From positions 1 through 55,536 of the forward strand of contig JALKBU010000251.1 of NCBI GenBank assembly GCA_023091735.1: DNA of 55,536 nt, in the 5' to 3' direction. A program made the position numbers and the translations under genes. The notes beneath the pieces were generated by a model. It ran no database searches. It was given only the letters and a program-made list of their open reading frames with translations, and was not told where the DNA came from. Numbering within the stretch: position 1 is the stretch's first letter; the number at the start of each line of letters is the position of its first letter. This document shows, piece by piece, positions 47,481 to 55,536 of this stretch. This stretch comes from Trichomonas tenax. Lineage: Eukaryota; Parabasalia; Trichomonadida; Trichomonadidae.

Positions 47481-48099
47481 AATTGAATTGGGCATGCACT
47501 GCGCCGATCAGATTCGCACAATGCGCTCTATGATGGCAGTATTGCAAATAGCTCATATAAAGGAATGGAAACAAAAAAGGACATATTTAACGAGAATCTT
47601 TTGAGATAATTTTGATTTTCTTATATTGTATATATGATTAAAGAATTATAATATACACATCTAGGCCATATGAAAAGCAGTTAATTTTTAGTTTGAAACA
47701 CATGATTAAAAAAATCATAGGAAAAAATATGAAATTGTGAGGAATAAATGGACGGAATCAACTACAATTGAATAGTATAGTATGAAGGACTAACTACCAA
47801 TTGAAGAAAACTACAAGTATCTTGTGATGACTTTGCGTGCTCTGTTTACCAGCTGATATTAGAGTACATTACTCACATGGATGCTGCCAGTAATGTTTTG
47901 CTTTTATTTTAAACAGCATCAAGATTTTGAAAAATGTTTATACTTTTGAAAACATTCATTTTTTCATTAAAAACAGTAAAATCAATTAACACTATGGCTT
48001 TCTAGACTAATTATGTTTAAAAACATGGTATATAGCTATAATATGAGGGGCTGCTCCTCAGGATCCATGTCACTTTTGTGCGCATGCTTTCTAAAAATC

Positions 48100-48132
48100 G
48101 TACGCATTGGCCTTTTTAAGGCCAATGCGCAC
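48100..48132. repeat. near-perfect hairpin
   Basis: GTACGCATTGGCCT (48100-48113) and AGGCCAATGCGCAC (48119-48132) pair at 13 of 14 positions around a 5-nt loop. It is G+C-rich against the surroundings. A related GTGCGCATGC lies 20 bp upstream. It is about 300 bp beyond the GrpE stop (minus strand), too far for an ordinary 3' end signal. Confidence 0.7.
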
Positions 48133-48429
48133 AACATTAGCGCAATATGAGAAATGTGTGTCCATTAATAGGAAAAATTTTAATATGCTCAAAAAAAAAT
48201 TTTTTTTTCTATCTGGGCTAGAGCTATGTGGCATTCATCTGTTGGGACAAGTCATCATTATGTGTGACTAACATTTGCTGTTGTCTATTAACATTTTATA
48301 ACCAATATATTTGATTTTGGTAAGTTGATTTTATCTTTTAATATTGTTCAAGCGACAACAAAATAGTTATTGGTTTTTAAAAATAGATGCTTTAATTTGC
48401 AAATAATATCTACTCAATATTATATTTAC

Positions 48430-49008
48430 TTATTTGGCAACAACAACTTTGGCAGCACGAAGGAGTCTGTTACCAATCTTATATCCTTCTGTTGTACAAT
48501 CAATAACTGTACCTGATGGAGCACTACCACGAGTATCGATCATTTGAATAGCATCATGATACTTTGGGTCAAATTTTTCACCCTTTGATAGGATTTTTTC
48601 GACTTTAAATCGCTTAAATATATTATGGAAATCTGCATCGACTAATTGGACAGCAGCAATAGCATCCTTGATACTCTGCTTTGATCCGCTATGGATAATT
48701 CTCTCCATATTGTCAGCAACTGGCAATAATTCTTTTGCAAGTTTTGTAACTGCGAAAGTTTCCATTTCTACTTCAAGACGAGCAAACCTACGCCTTGCAT
48801 TTTCAACCTCTGCAAGAAGGAACAAGTTTCTGTTCCTTAAGTCCTTCAATTTGTGTTCGAGTTGTTCATAAGTCGGCTTCGGAGGCTCTTCAGGCTTCTT
48901 TTCCTCTGTGGCAGCGGCCTTCTCGACGGCCTCTTTCGCAGCTTCAGCAACCTGTTCAGCAAAACTTCTCACAAAAAGAGAAGGGAGGTCGAGTGAAAGT
49001 GTAAGCAT
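48430..49008 (-). CDS. MGE1: hydrogenosomal/mitochondrial-type GrpE (Mge1)
   Basis: This is the nucleotide exchange factor for organellar Hsp70. A start at 49008 gives 193 aa with leader MLTLSLDLPSLFVRSFAEQ, the short Met-Leu, Ser/Leu-rich, Arg-containing type used for trichomonad hydrogenosomes. A helical coiled-coil region follows (about 45-100), then the GrpE signature: GEKFDPKYHDAIQMIDTRG, TVIDCTTEGYKIGNRLLRAA, KVVVAK. The same frame is open upstream to 49182. The first ATG after the promoter motif (49220-49233) is 49077, adding MIGEKISMASSPAIV..., so a longer protein or a 5' leader with in-frame ATGs is possible. Confidence 0.85.
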   Translation of the reverse strand: MLTLSLDLPSLFVRSFAEQVAEAAKEAVEKAAATEEKKPEEPPKPTYEQLEHKLKDLRNRNLFLLAEVENARRRFARLEVEMETFAVTKLAKELLPVADNMERIIHSGSKQSIKDAIAAVQLVDADFHNIFKRFKVEKILSKGEKFDPKYHDAIQMIDTRGSAPSGTVIDCTTEGYKIGNRLLRAAKVVVAK

Positions 49009-49219
49009 TTTTCTGATTTTTAGTTGGCTGCTAACGATTGCAGGGGATGACGCCATTGAAATTTTTTCACCGATCATTGAACTGAGATATGCAGTGAACA
49101 ATGATGTACTCCTCGAATATAAACGAGATACTGAACGAACTCGAGTGAAAGTCTTCCCAATAACGAGAAAAATATGATCCAAAATAAGGTTATTACTATC
49201 CTGAGAATTATTTCTGAGA
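49009..49219. other. leader or 5' coding extension of GrpE gene
   Basis: On the minus strand the GrpE frame has no stop for at least 58 codons before Met 49008, and in-frame ATGs occur at 49077 and 49056. That is unusual for untranslated A+T-rich DNA and hints that a longer N-terminus or an older start exists. Confidence 0.4.
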
Positions 49220-49233
49220 TTTACATGACAAAA
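49220..49233 (-). promoter_or_regulatory. promoter element of GrpE gene
   Basis: TTTACATGACAAAA on the plus strand, meaning TTTTGTCATGTAAA toward GrpE. It is a full motif copy about 145-210 bp before the possible start codons. Confidence 0.45.
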
Positions 49234-49629
49234 AAAAAATTAAAATAATTGCCATAAATACATTGCTATTGATCGTATAACTACTACGCAATCATAGCAG
49301 TCATTTTGCTCCTCCACTTATAGAAAATAGAATCGCTTTAAACATTGATTTTCAAAGATTATAATATCGATAATTCATGATAATGGAGCGATATTTATAT
49401 GAGATCCTAATAAATATAAAGAAAAACATATATGTAAACAGTTTGCAGTTTCTTGTTTGACTATAACTTAGAAGAAATAATTTTTATAATTTGATGAAGT
49501 GAAGCATTAACTTATCTATTAAACATAAACATATACGCGAGTCTAAGTAGTAAATGCTAACAAATTAATTCGAAATGCTAAATATTAAATCTAATCCAAG
49601 ATAATTGATCTTTTTCACGTTTTGATCAT
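49234..49629. other. intergenic region, nothing recognised
   Basis: A+T-rich spacer between the divergent GrpE and WDR7-like genes. No ORF, RNA gene or repeat is supported. Confidence 0.35.
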
Positions 49630-49660
49630 TTTTTGTCACGTAAATAAATTACATGTCATG
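49630..49660 (+). promoter_or_regulatory. promoter element of WDR7-like gene
   Basis: TTTTTGTCACGTAAATAAAT, then TACATGTCATG, ends 25 bp before the ATG at 49686. It carries both orientations of the motif. Confidence 0.5.
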
Positions 49661-49685
49661 AAAATTAAAATCTTCAAAAATTTTC

Positions 49686-52600
49686 ATGACAAAATTTCGA
49701 GATAGAGTCAATCCTTGTCCTCTTGCGGTGGGATTCCACTGTTGGGAGGACCAATCAACACCTATGCTCGACTTTACATGCTTTTATTCCGTTCCTTGGA
49801 AGAAAAATCCAATAAATAATTCAAAATTATGGTCAGACGAGTTTGTTTCATCAATTTTACTTGCGGGAACTAAATCAGGAACAACTGTCGCTTATAAAAT
49901 ACTGTCAAATCAGAATGAAATCATTGATACTTTCCCAATTTGTTTTATATTTGGACATAAATCGCCAATAAAATGTATTACTTCCTGTGTTCCGTTTATA
50001 TACAACGAATGCGTTGCATCTTTATCAAAAGATGGAACATTATCAATAATTTCAATTGAAGATTTAACAATTGTCTTAAATAAGCCGAATCTTTTCTCTG
50101 AAAATTCAAATTATTTGGCAAAGCATGGTTCTAGATCGGATTTAATGCTCGCATCACAAGCTTACGGCACAATTGAAGTCGCTGATATAATTGAAGGAAC
50201 GATTTTAATGACAATTAACGGTTTTCCGTCATTAATATCTTCAATTACGTGTCATGGCACAATGCATGCTGTGTCAACATACGATGGATCCGTAAATATC
50301 ATAAATGTATCTGATGATGTTGCTTTCATGTGCTCTATTAGTCATGAATCGAATGATTTGTATATTGTACAGTCGCCATCACCAGATTTAAATTTTTTAC
50401 TCACACTTTCAGATTCATTTTGGACACTGCAAGAAATCAACAAAGAACCGTTTAAATCAGATCCACCACCAAAGGGAGACTCATATTCACAGTGTGGATG
50501 GATCTCAAACACAATGTTTTACGTTAAAACATTTTCAGGTTTTGTTCAAATATTTGAAATTCCTTCATCAAAGGACGTTTCATATGTTTTCGATGGCTTA
50601 GCGTGCAAGAAGCAGTTCTTATTTGTTAAAAAGGGAAATTCCAAAGCGACGAGAATCGAACCAATTTTTTATAGAGAGAAAGTTGTTCAGCAAAACTTGC
50701 CAAACCTCGTTCCAAAAGAAGTTCTTAACATGATGTTTGCGTTAAAGCATTATGAAGAACCAATATCAGCGAGTTGTGAAGGATTTATCATCTTTTCACC
50801 AGGAAAAAGCATCATTCAAATATTTTCGTCTACTTCATCATATGTTTGCAATTTATCGAATTATTTCAGTGGTAGGTACAGAGCAAGGTGTGGAATCATG
50901 CGTCCTATATCTCACGAAGCGAGAATTGATAGTGATGGCAATGTTTTCTTGGATAATTTTAATGAAAGAATCGGAGTCCACAAAGGCGCTTTTATGCTTT
51001 ATTCTCCGCCATTATCAACAAAGACATTCCTTTCTTTCTCGACAGATGGCAGTATCTACGTCTGGGCGAACAATCTCCATAAGATAAATGCGATGACAGA
51101 ACCTGTTAAAACCGTTCAATACATTCCACAAAGAAAATGGATTGTTTGCATTGGGGCTTTTTCATTCATTGTCATTGATTGCACAGACTGGTTCACTGTA
51201 TGCTTATGCGATGGCCACGAGAGCCCTATTGTCGAAGTTTCTTTTATTGATGGAACATTCCATGCGAGAACAGAGTGCAGCGATTTATATGTTTGGTCAT
51301 GCGAAAGTGAATTGATTGGAAAAGGTCGATTGCTTTTAGGTCACGACTCAGGAAGAACATATCTCCCAAACAGCGTTTCAATACCACGATCAATGAGTAA
51401 TATGGCGTTATCATTGGATAGTTATGGAAAGTTCTCTGATGTCATTCACATAATTATGCCTAATTGCCAAACTTTTGTTGTTGTAACAGATATCATGGAC
51501 TTTGTATCCGCTTTCGATTGTTTTGATGATTTGGATGTTGCTAATGATGCAAAATTCTTACCAATAAGAATGCTTTGGGCACAACATCTCGGAAAAGATG
51601 CTTTTGGAAAAGTTCCAATTCTTGGTGATTTTGGTTTTTGCCCAGGAGGAGATAATTATACAGTAACACTTCCTGTTTGTTTCAATAGTCACAGATCTGG
51701 AAGAATCAAAGCTGAAAAGAAGACAAAGTCATCTGCAGTTTTATCTTCCGGAAAAGTTCAAAGGGCACCAACATTGAAAGAAATTCCAAGTCGTCAAATG
51801 AAGACATCAAACGACAAATTTGTTTTACACAAGACACTTGATTTCACGACATCGCCTTTGCTATCCGCTATACACTGTATTGCTGCATCAGCAACAGCAC
51901 AATGTTTCATTTCTTCTAAAAATGAAGAGCTTTCAGTAATTTGCGCCAAATCGCAGATTCAGACAACATTAATGATCAAAGATGGGGTCCAACCATCATT
52001 AGATGCACTCGCAACATGGTTTTTGTCCAAATCACACGACGTGAGGTTCATTGTCTACAACTTTTTGTTTGATTACTTCGCTATAATGAGTGATGAAGAG
52101 AGAAAGAAGACAGTTGAATATATTTTCAATCAATTCCCGAACTGGATCATTAGAATGCCTTTTATTTTCATTATGTGTCACTACATGAAGGACATTCCTA
52201 AGAATACTATCAAAGAAGCAGCAGAACACTTATTTCCAATTTGCGCACAAAGAGTTGATTATTTAAGAAATCTCGGACATTCGTTTAAACATTTCATGGG
52301 ATTTGTTTCCATCAAAGAATTCTTCGCTACACTTCTTAACAAATTGGGCGAATCACCAGAGATCGTTCCATTTGCTGTACATTGTCCAATGGACTTCTTT
52401 ACATTCGTTAAGGAAAGAAGTGCTGTGAAATTAGTGACTGTTTTCATCGAAAGATGGATGTCTCCTGATCCACGAATTGTTTTGCAACTCGTTTCTCAGT
52501 TTGCACTCGGTGAGTCAAATGGTGCATATCAGAAATTATTTGAGCGAATTGCTGCAATTATTCCTTTCGTTTCTTTTACAAAAGATTTCTGCGCTGTTGG

Positions 52601-52955
52601 TGACAACAATGGATTTATAACAGTAATAGAAAGAGGTTCTGCAAACGCTATATGGACTTACAAGTTATTTGGAGGTCTCCCAATTTCATTCGTTAGCTGT
52701 GCTCCAACCGGACAGAGATTCATCTGCATTTGTGCAACAAATTCTCAGATCGCATGGATAAATTGTTCAAAGGTTAAATCTCAGATTAACTTCGAAATCG
52801 CCGGATTCCAAGAATTTTTATCTAATCAAGGAAGCCAAATCACTACTTGCACATGGACGAAGGATACAAATATAGTTTTGAAAACAGCAAATGGAACAAA
52901 GATCTATGAAGGATCTGCTCCAGGTTTGTCTTTCTTCCAAAGAGTTTTCCATTGA
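49686..52955 (+). CDS. WD40 protein, WDR7/rabconnectin-3beta-like
   Basis: The protein is 1,089 aa. The N-terminal half has degenerate WD40 blades (GHKSPIKCITSCVPFIYNEC, VASLSKDGTLSIISIEDL; SFSTDGSIYVWANNL). The block CDGHESPIVEVSFIDGTFHA followed by SDLYVWSCESELIGKGRLLL closely follows the WDR7 pattern in which a GH-x-x-P-V blade leads into D-x-x-Y-V-W and a long insertion. A helical HEAT-like stretch follows (about 770-960, RFIVYNFLFDYFAIMSDEER), then final WD40 blades (FCAVGDNNGFITVIERGSAN). This order fits rabconnectin-3beta, a regulator of V-ATPase assembly. Assignment is by pattern only. It meets the next gene tail to tail over 64 bp. Confidence 0.6.
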   Translation: MTKFRDRVNPCPLAVGFHCWEDQSTPMLDFTCFYSVPWKKNPINNSKLWSDEFVSSILLAGTKSGTTVAYKILSNQNEIIDTFPICFIFGHKSPIKCITSCVPFIYNECVASLSKDGTLSIISIEDLTIVLNKPNLFSENSNYLAKHGSRSDLMLASQAYGTIEVADIIEGTILMTINGFPSLISSITCHGTMHAVSTYDGSVNIINVSDDVAFMCSISHESNDLYIVQSPSPDLNFLLTLSDSFWTLQEINKEPFKSDPPPKGDSYSQCGWISNTMFYVKTFSGFVQIFEIPSSKDVSYVFDGLACKKQFLFVKKGNSKATRIEPIFYREKVVQQNLPNLVPKEVLNMMFALKHYEEPISASCEGFIIFSPGKSIIQIFSSTSSYVCNLSNYFSGRYRARCGIMRPISHEARIDSDGNVFLDNFNERIGVHKGAFMLYSPPLSTKTFLSFSTDGSIYVWANNLHKINAMTEPVKTVQYIPQRKWIVCIGAFSFIVIDCTDWFTVCLCDGHESPIVEVSFIDGTFHARTECSDLYVWSCESELIGKGRLLLGHDSGRTYLPNSVSIPRSMSNMALSLDSYGKFSDVIHIIMPNCQTFVVVTDIMDFVSAFDCFDDLDVANDAKFLPIRMLWAQHLGKDAFGKVPILGDFGFCPGGDNYTVTLPVCFNSHRSGRIKAEKKTKSSAVLSSGKVQRAPTLKEIPSRQMKTSNDKFVLHKTLDFTTSPLLSAIHCIAASATAQCFISSKNEELSVICAKSQIQTTLMIKDGVQPSLDALATWFLSKSHDVRFIVYNFLFDYFAIMSDEERKKTVEYIFNQFPNWIIRMPFIFIMCHYMKDIPKNTIKEAAEHLFPICAQRVDYLRNLGHSFKHFMGFVSIKEFFATLLNKLGESPEIVPFAVHCPMDFFTFVKERSAVKLVTVFIERWMSPDPRIVLQLVSQFALGESNGAYQKLFERIAAIIPFVSFTKDFCAVGDNNGFITVIERGSANAIWTYKLFGGLPISFVSCAPTGQRFICICATNSQIAWINCSKVKSQINFEIAGFQEFLSNQGSQITTCTWTKDTNIVLKTANGTKIYEGSAPGLSFFQRVFH

Positions 52956-53019
52956 TTTTTTTTGTTTTTTATTAAATGTATTTTATATCAAAAAAAGAAA
53001 CAAAATGTATAATAATATT

Positions 53020-54906
53020 CTATAGCTTCCAAATGAATTCGTAATCAGAACCAGGACAGAAGTCATGGAGTAGTTTCGCATATTTCCAGTTTCTATTATA
53101 TTGGTGAACTAAAAGAGGAACAACGCCAGTTCGCAAATGTTTGATTTCTCCGAGTTTTGTCAAATTGTAGCCTCTAACATCACCGGCGATTGATGGATAA
53201 TGGGAATCATGTGATACAGTGACATTGAAATCGATGCCAAGATACTTAAACTGACCAGTGTAAATGAGATAGTTCAAAATTAATTGATCTGATGATCTAA
53301 CTTTGAAGTTTGGTCCATAAACAGCGATTTCGAGTTCGCAGATTGCTTTAATCATTTTTGCATTACCTACAAAGAATCCGGAGTTGATATTGAGATTGTC
53401 TTTGTATTTAGTCCACTTCCAACCAGCAATTTTACGTGCTCTAACATAAGCCCATCTTCTGAATAATGTATCAGACTCTGCAGCAGCGACAACTGATTTT
53501 CCTGAGATTTCCTCTGTGAATGGATCGCCTTGGAACATTGTATCGAACAAATCGCAGTACATAACTCTGTTAAAGTATTCAGGAGCTTCACTTAGTAAAT
53601 CAAAAATCAGTGGGAAACGAGTTTTTCGCTTTAACAAGAAATGGAAATTCTTGAAGTCCGGAACATCGATGATAACAACATGGCAGTCCCTGAGAATGCT
53701 TGCAATTCGCTCTGAATGCTGCTCGGGGTTCGTGAACAACACAATTCGTGCTTTAGAGCCAGTTGATCGAAGTGTTCTGACGAAATATTCGATTTCAGTA
53801 TCTCGTTTTCCGAAACCTGTAACAACAATAGAATCATTGTAATTACTGTTTGGTTTGTAATTTCCAATCGCTCCTGTGAAGTTACAGAACTCGCAGTTCG
53901 TGACATTAAATGGACGAGCGAGTTTCGCTTTAACATCTTTGAGCCATGATGATTTATAGTTAATGAATGGCGATTTCATGATAAACGGTTCCATCGATGT
54001 ATAAGCTATAATATCATTGCCAGCGAGTGATCTGCAAAGCAATATAAGTAAATATCCTAAATATATAATGAAAACTAAACTTGAATATGATTTTGCTCTT
54101 TGAACTGGTGGCTTAGAGACGACATTTGTGTATACGAATATAGCAATAAGCATGAGTTTGAACACTAATAGTGAATAACAGCTTTCTGCGGGGAATAATA
54201 ATCTTAAAATATCAAATAAATATGGTAATGTGAGTGATTGTGATTGATTATCTTTCACAACAGTGATATTTAAGAAAATGAAACTGATTATACCGTTCAA
54301 TGAATAATAGGAACCATAAATATAAATTAGTGTGAAAAGAGCAGTTTTTCGAAGATCAAGCTTATGAACATTCAATAAATAGTAATATAGCGCTGATACA
54401 TACAATGAAATACTGTATAAATCGTAAACTTGGCAAAATAATGTGAGAAAAACTGCAAATAGCTGTGTTGTCGAAAAATTCTTGTATGTAAGTATAACCA
54501 ACGAGAAAATAGTAATGAAGAATAAAACCTTAATTTGATTGCTTAATGTATAATATATTTGAATTAGTATTTCGTTATTTTCCTTAAATTCACTAACAAC
54601 TTTGAAAGTTACATCTATTCCATCAGCTCCATTGATTTGATTCGTTTGTATGTTAAATTTTTCAACGCGATGGAATAACTCTTCGCGGTAATTCAGTTTC
54701 TGACCCATGGACTGATCGACATAGAACGCAATCTCTTTGTTTGAAGCAGGTCTCATCGAAATTTCAATTATTTTATTTCTCTTGATTTCAGGGATTTGAA
54801 TATGGATTAACTGGGCCATGAGAGATGATGGGTGGTCCTTGTCAATCTCTGCCTTCAGCTTTATGGCGTAAGATCTTGAATGAATAAGCAGAAAGAAACC
54901 AATCAT
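53020..54906 (-). CDS. multi-pass membrane glycosyltransferase-like protein
   Basis: The protein is 628 aa. Signal or anchor MIGFFLLIHSRSYAI and a luminal-looking region (to about 120) come first. Several hydrophobic segments follow (about 125-330, for example VLFFITIFSLVILTY and SLVFIIYLGYLLILLC). The C-terminal domain (about 365-628) has GT-A features: SIVVTGFGKRDTEIEYFVRT, RVMYCDLFDTMFQGDPF (Asp452-x-x-Asp455 as the DxD-like metal site), NINSGFFVGNAKMI and SSDQLILNYLIY. This resembles eukaryotic nucleotide-sugar transferases with fixed D-x-x-D-x-x-F-x-x-D-P-F motifs. The acceptor is unknown. A membrane-spanning N-terminus joined to such a domain suggests Golgi or surface glycan work. Confidence 0.7.
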   Translation of the reverse strand: MIGFFLLIHSRSYAIKLKAEIDKDHPSSLMAQLIHIQIPEIKRNKIIEISMRPASNKEIAFYVDQSMGQKLNYREELFHRVEKFNIQTNQINGADGIDVTFKVVSEFKENNEILIQIYYTLSNQIKVLFFITIFSLVILTYKNFSTTQLFAVFLTLFCQVYDLYSISLYVSALYYYLLNVHKLDLRKTALFTLIYIYGSYYSLNGIISFIFLNITVVKDNQSQSLTLPYLFDILRLLFPAESCYSLLVFKLMLIAIFVYTNVVSKPPVQRAKSYSSLVFIIYLGYLLILLCRSLAGNDIIAYTSMEPFIMKSPFINYKSSWLKDVKAKLARPFNVTNCEFCNFTGAIGNYKPNSNYNDSIVVTGFGKRDTEIEYFVRTLRSTGSKARIVLFTNPEQHSERIASILRDCHVVIIDVPDFKNFHFLLKRKTRFPLIFDLLSEAPEYFNRVMYCDLFDTMFQGDPFTEEISGKSVVAAAESDTLFRRWAYVRARKIAGWKWTKYKDNLNINSGFFVGNAKMIKAICELEIAVYGPNFKVRSSDQLILNYLIYTGQFKYLGIDFNVTVSHDSHYPSIAGDVRGYNLTKLGEIKHLRTGVVPLLVHQYNRNWKYAKLLHDFCPGSDYEFIWKL

Positions 54907-54957
54907 CTGAATTTAAGGGTCTAACACTAAATTTTAAACAGGGAGAACAAAATCCAT

Positions 54958-54974
54958 GATCTGTCATGTAAGCA
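54958..54974 (-). promoter_or_regulatory. promoter element of glycosyltransferase gene
   Basis: The minus strand reads GCTTACATGACAGATC about 52 bp before the ATG at 54906, a slightly degenerate motif copy. Confidence 0.4.
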
Positions 54975-55536
54975 TTTTACAATACCAACTATTTCTTAAT
55001 CATGTTTAAAATCTATTTTAATATTGACTTTGATTAGATATATTATGAAACATTAACTACAAATATATAACGAACACGAAGATATGATCTGGTTTGACAT
55101 TATTCTATAGCACTTTAAAATTGAAGTAATATTTTTGATATGAAATAGATTTATAGCTTCCAAACTTTTGAAATAATAGAAGAAGATTATTGCTCTTACA
55201 AATGATTATACAAACATGTATTGTTCATAGCAATCATTTATCATTGTGTAATTACAAAGATACAATTTAGTGTCTCATTATGAGAATGCAAATAGAATCT
55301 ATAAAATCTACTAAACAACTTTATACTAAAATACAATTCCGAATATATGTTTATAATACACAAAGAAAGGAATTTTCCACACCATAGAAAGGCGTCACTG
55401 AATTTTCCGCGCCTACTCAAACATCTCGATTTTTCTCCACCAGTATGAATATTTAAGGTCTAATTTTGGTGGCAAATGAAAAATTTTCCCATCTAAAACG
55501 CTGTGGATATATAAAGCATGAAAAATATATTATTCA
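54975..55536. other. right-edge intergenic region with TTTTCC sites
   Basis: No gene is supported. AATTTTCCAC (55371-55380), AATTTTCCGCGCC (55401-55413) and AATTTTCCC (55482-55490) recur within 120 bp. The middle one matches the E2F-type TTTSSCGC pattern, so a cell-cycle promoter for a gene beyond the window edge is possible. Confidence 0.4.

Larger units (their letters stand above)
46487..48429. other. long intergenic region (1.9 kb) with C-tracts and hairpin
   Basis: No gene is supported; the open frame at 47024-47242 is low quality. Contents: motif-like GCACGTAAATTTTG near 46909 and CTTGACATAAATA near 46797; the C-tract zone 47290-47480; the word GTGCGCATTGG at 47220-47230 that recurs in the hairpin at 48100-48132; and a T/A run at 48189-48211. 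The size is several times the usual spacer here, so an untranslated RNA or transposon remains may be hidden. Confidence 0.45.

Noticed and set aside
47485..47545. Possible tRNA-like sequence near GCCGATCAGATTCGCACAAT
   Set aside because: No acceptor stem or D/T-arm pairing could be built around the TTCG-like box.

Overview
The window is strongly A+T-rich nuclear DNA from a flagellated, apparently intron-poor protist, most likely a trichomonad (Tritrichomonas/Trichomonas relatives). Four things point there. A mitochondrial-type GrpE carries a short hydrogenosome-style leader (MLTLSLDL..FVRSF). A decayed gene belongs to the BspA-like leucine-rich-repeat family that is greatly expanded in trichomonads. 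Long uninterrupted eukaryotic ORFs occur with very short 5' leaders. Axonemal genes sit beside decayed transposons. The genus is an inference; no rRNA or other diagnostic marker is present. No tRNA, rRNA, CRISPR array or bacterial feature was seen.

Layout. 0-0.6 kb: A/T-rich edge with a short CCCCACTATATATA repeat and a small unknown ORF. 0.6-21.6 kb: dense genes on both strands, namely a giant ubiquitin protease, an unknown helical protein, a coiled-coil protein, a Tctex-type dynein light chain, a SHIPPO-repeat protein (frameshifted at an A run), proteasome subunit Rpn9, a Tim17-like membrane protein, an ALG5-like glycosyltransferase lacking its usual motifs, and a CHD-type chromatin remodeller. 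21.7-27.4 kb: a gene-poor graveyard with hairpins, pieces of at least three DDE-type transposases and a broken BspA-like gene. 27.4-28.6 kb: an unknown gene broken by two frame changes. 28.9-46.5 kb: dense genes again, namely CCDC39 (axonemal ruler), a single-CXXC PDI, an ARM/HEAT-like protein, two unknown proteins, a shortened and degenerate UGGT, a nucleoplasmin-like protein, an HP1-like chromodomain protein, a possible longin protein, and a homeodomain-like/WD40 fusion. 46.5-48.4 kb: a long intergenic region with C-tracts and a strong hairpin. 48.4-54.9 kb: GrpE, a WDR7/rabconnectin-3beta-like protein and a membrane-anchored glycosyltransferase.

Functional themes. Axoneme: CCDC39, SHIPPO protein, possibly the Tctex light chain. 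Chromatin: CHD, HP1-like, nucleoplasmin-like. ER folding and glycosylation: PDI, UGGT, ALG5-like, where both predicted glucosyltransferases lack expected acidic motifs. Proteostasis: USP, Rpn9, GrpE. There is no sign of operons; genes often meet tail to tail with 60-150 bp spacers.

The most consistent unexplained signal is a short motif, about TGWCAYGTAAA or its reverse complement TTTACRTGWCA, often paired. It lies just 5' of most genes on either strand and is a good candidate for the core promoter. Because the lead ORF frames often begin at TTG, CTG or GTG inside or beside this motif, several starts were moved to the first ATG after it.
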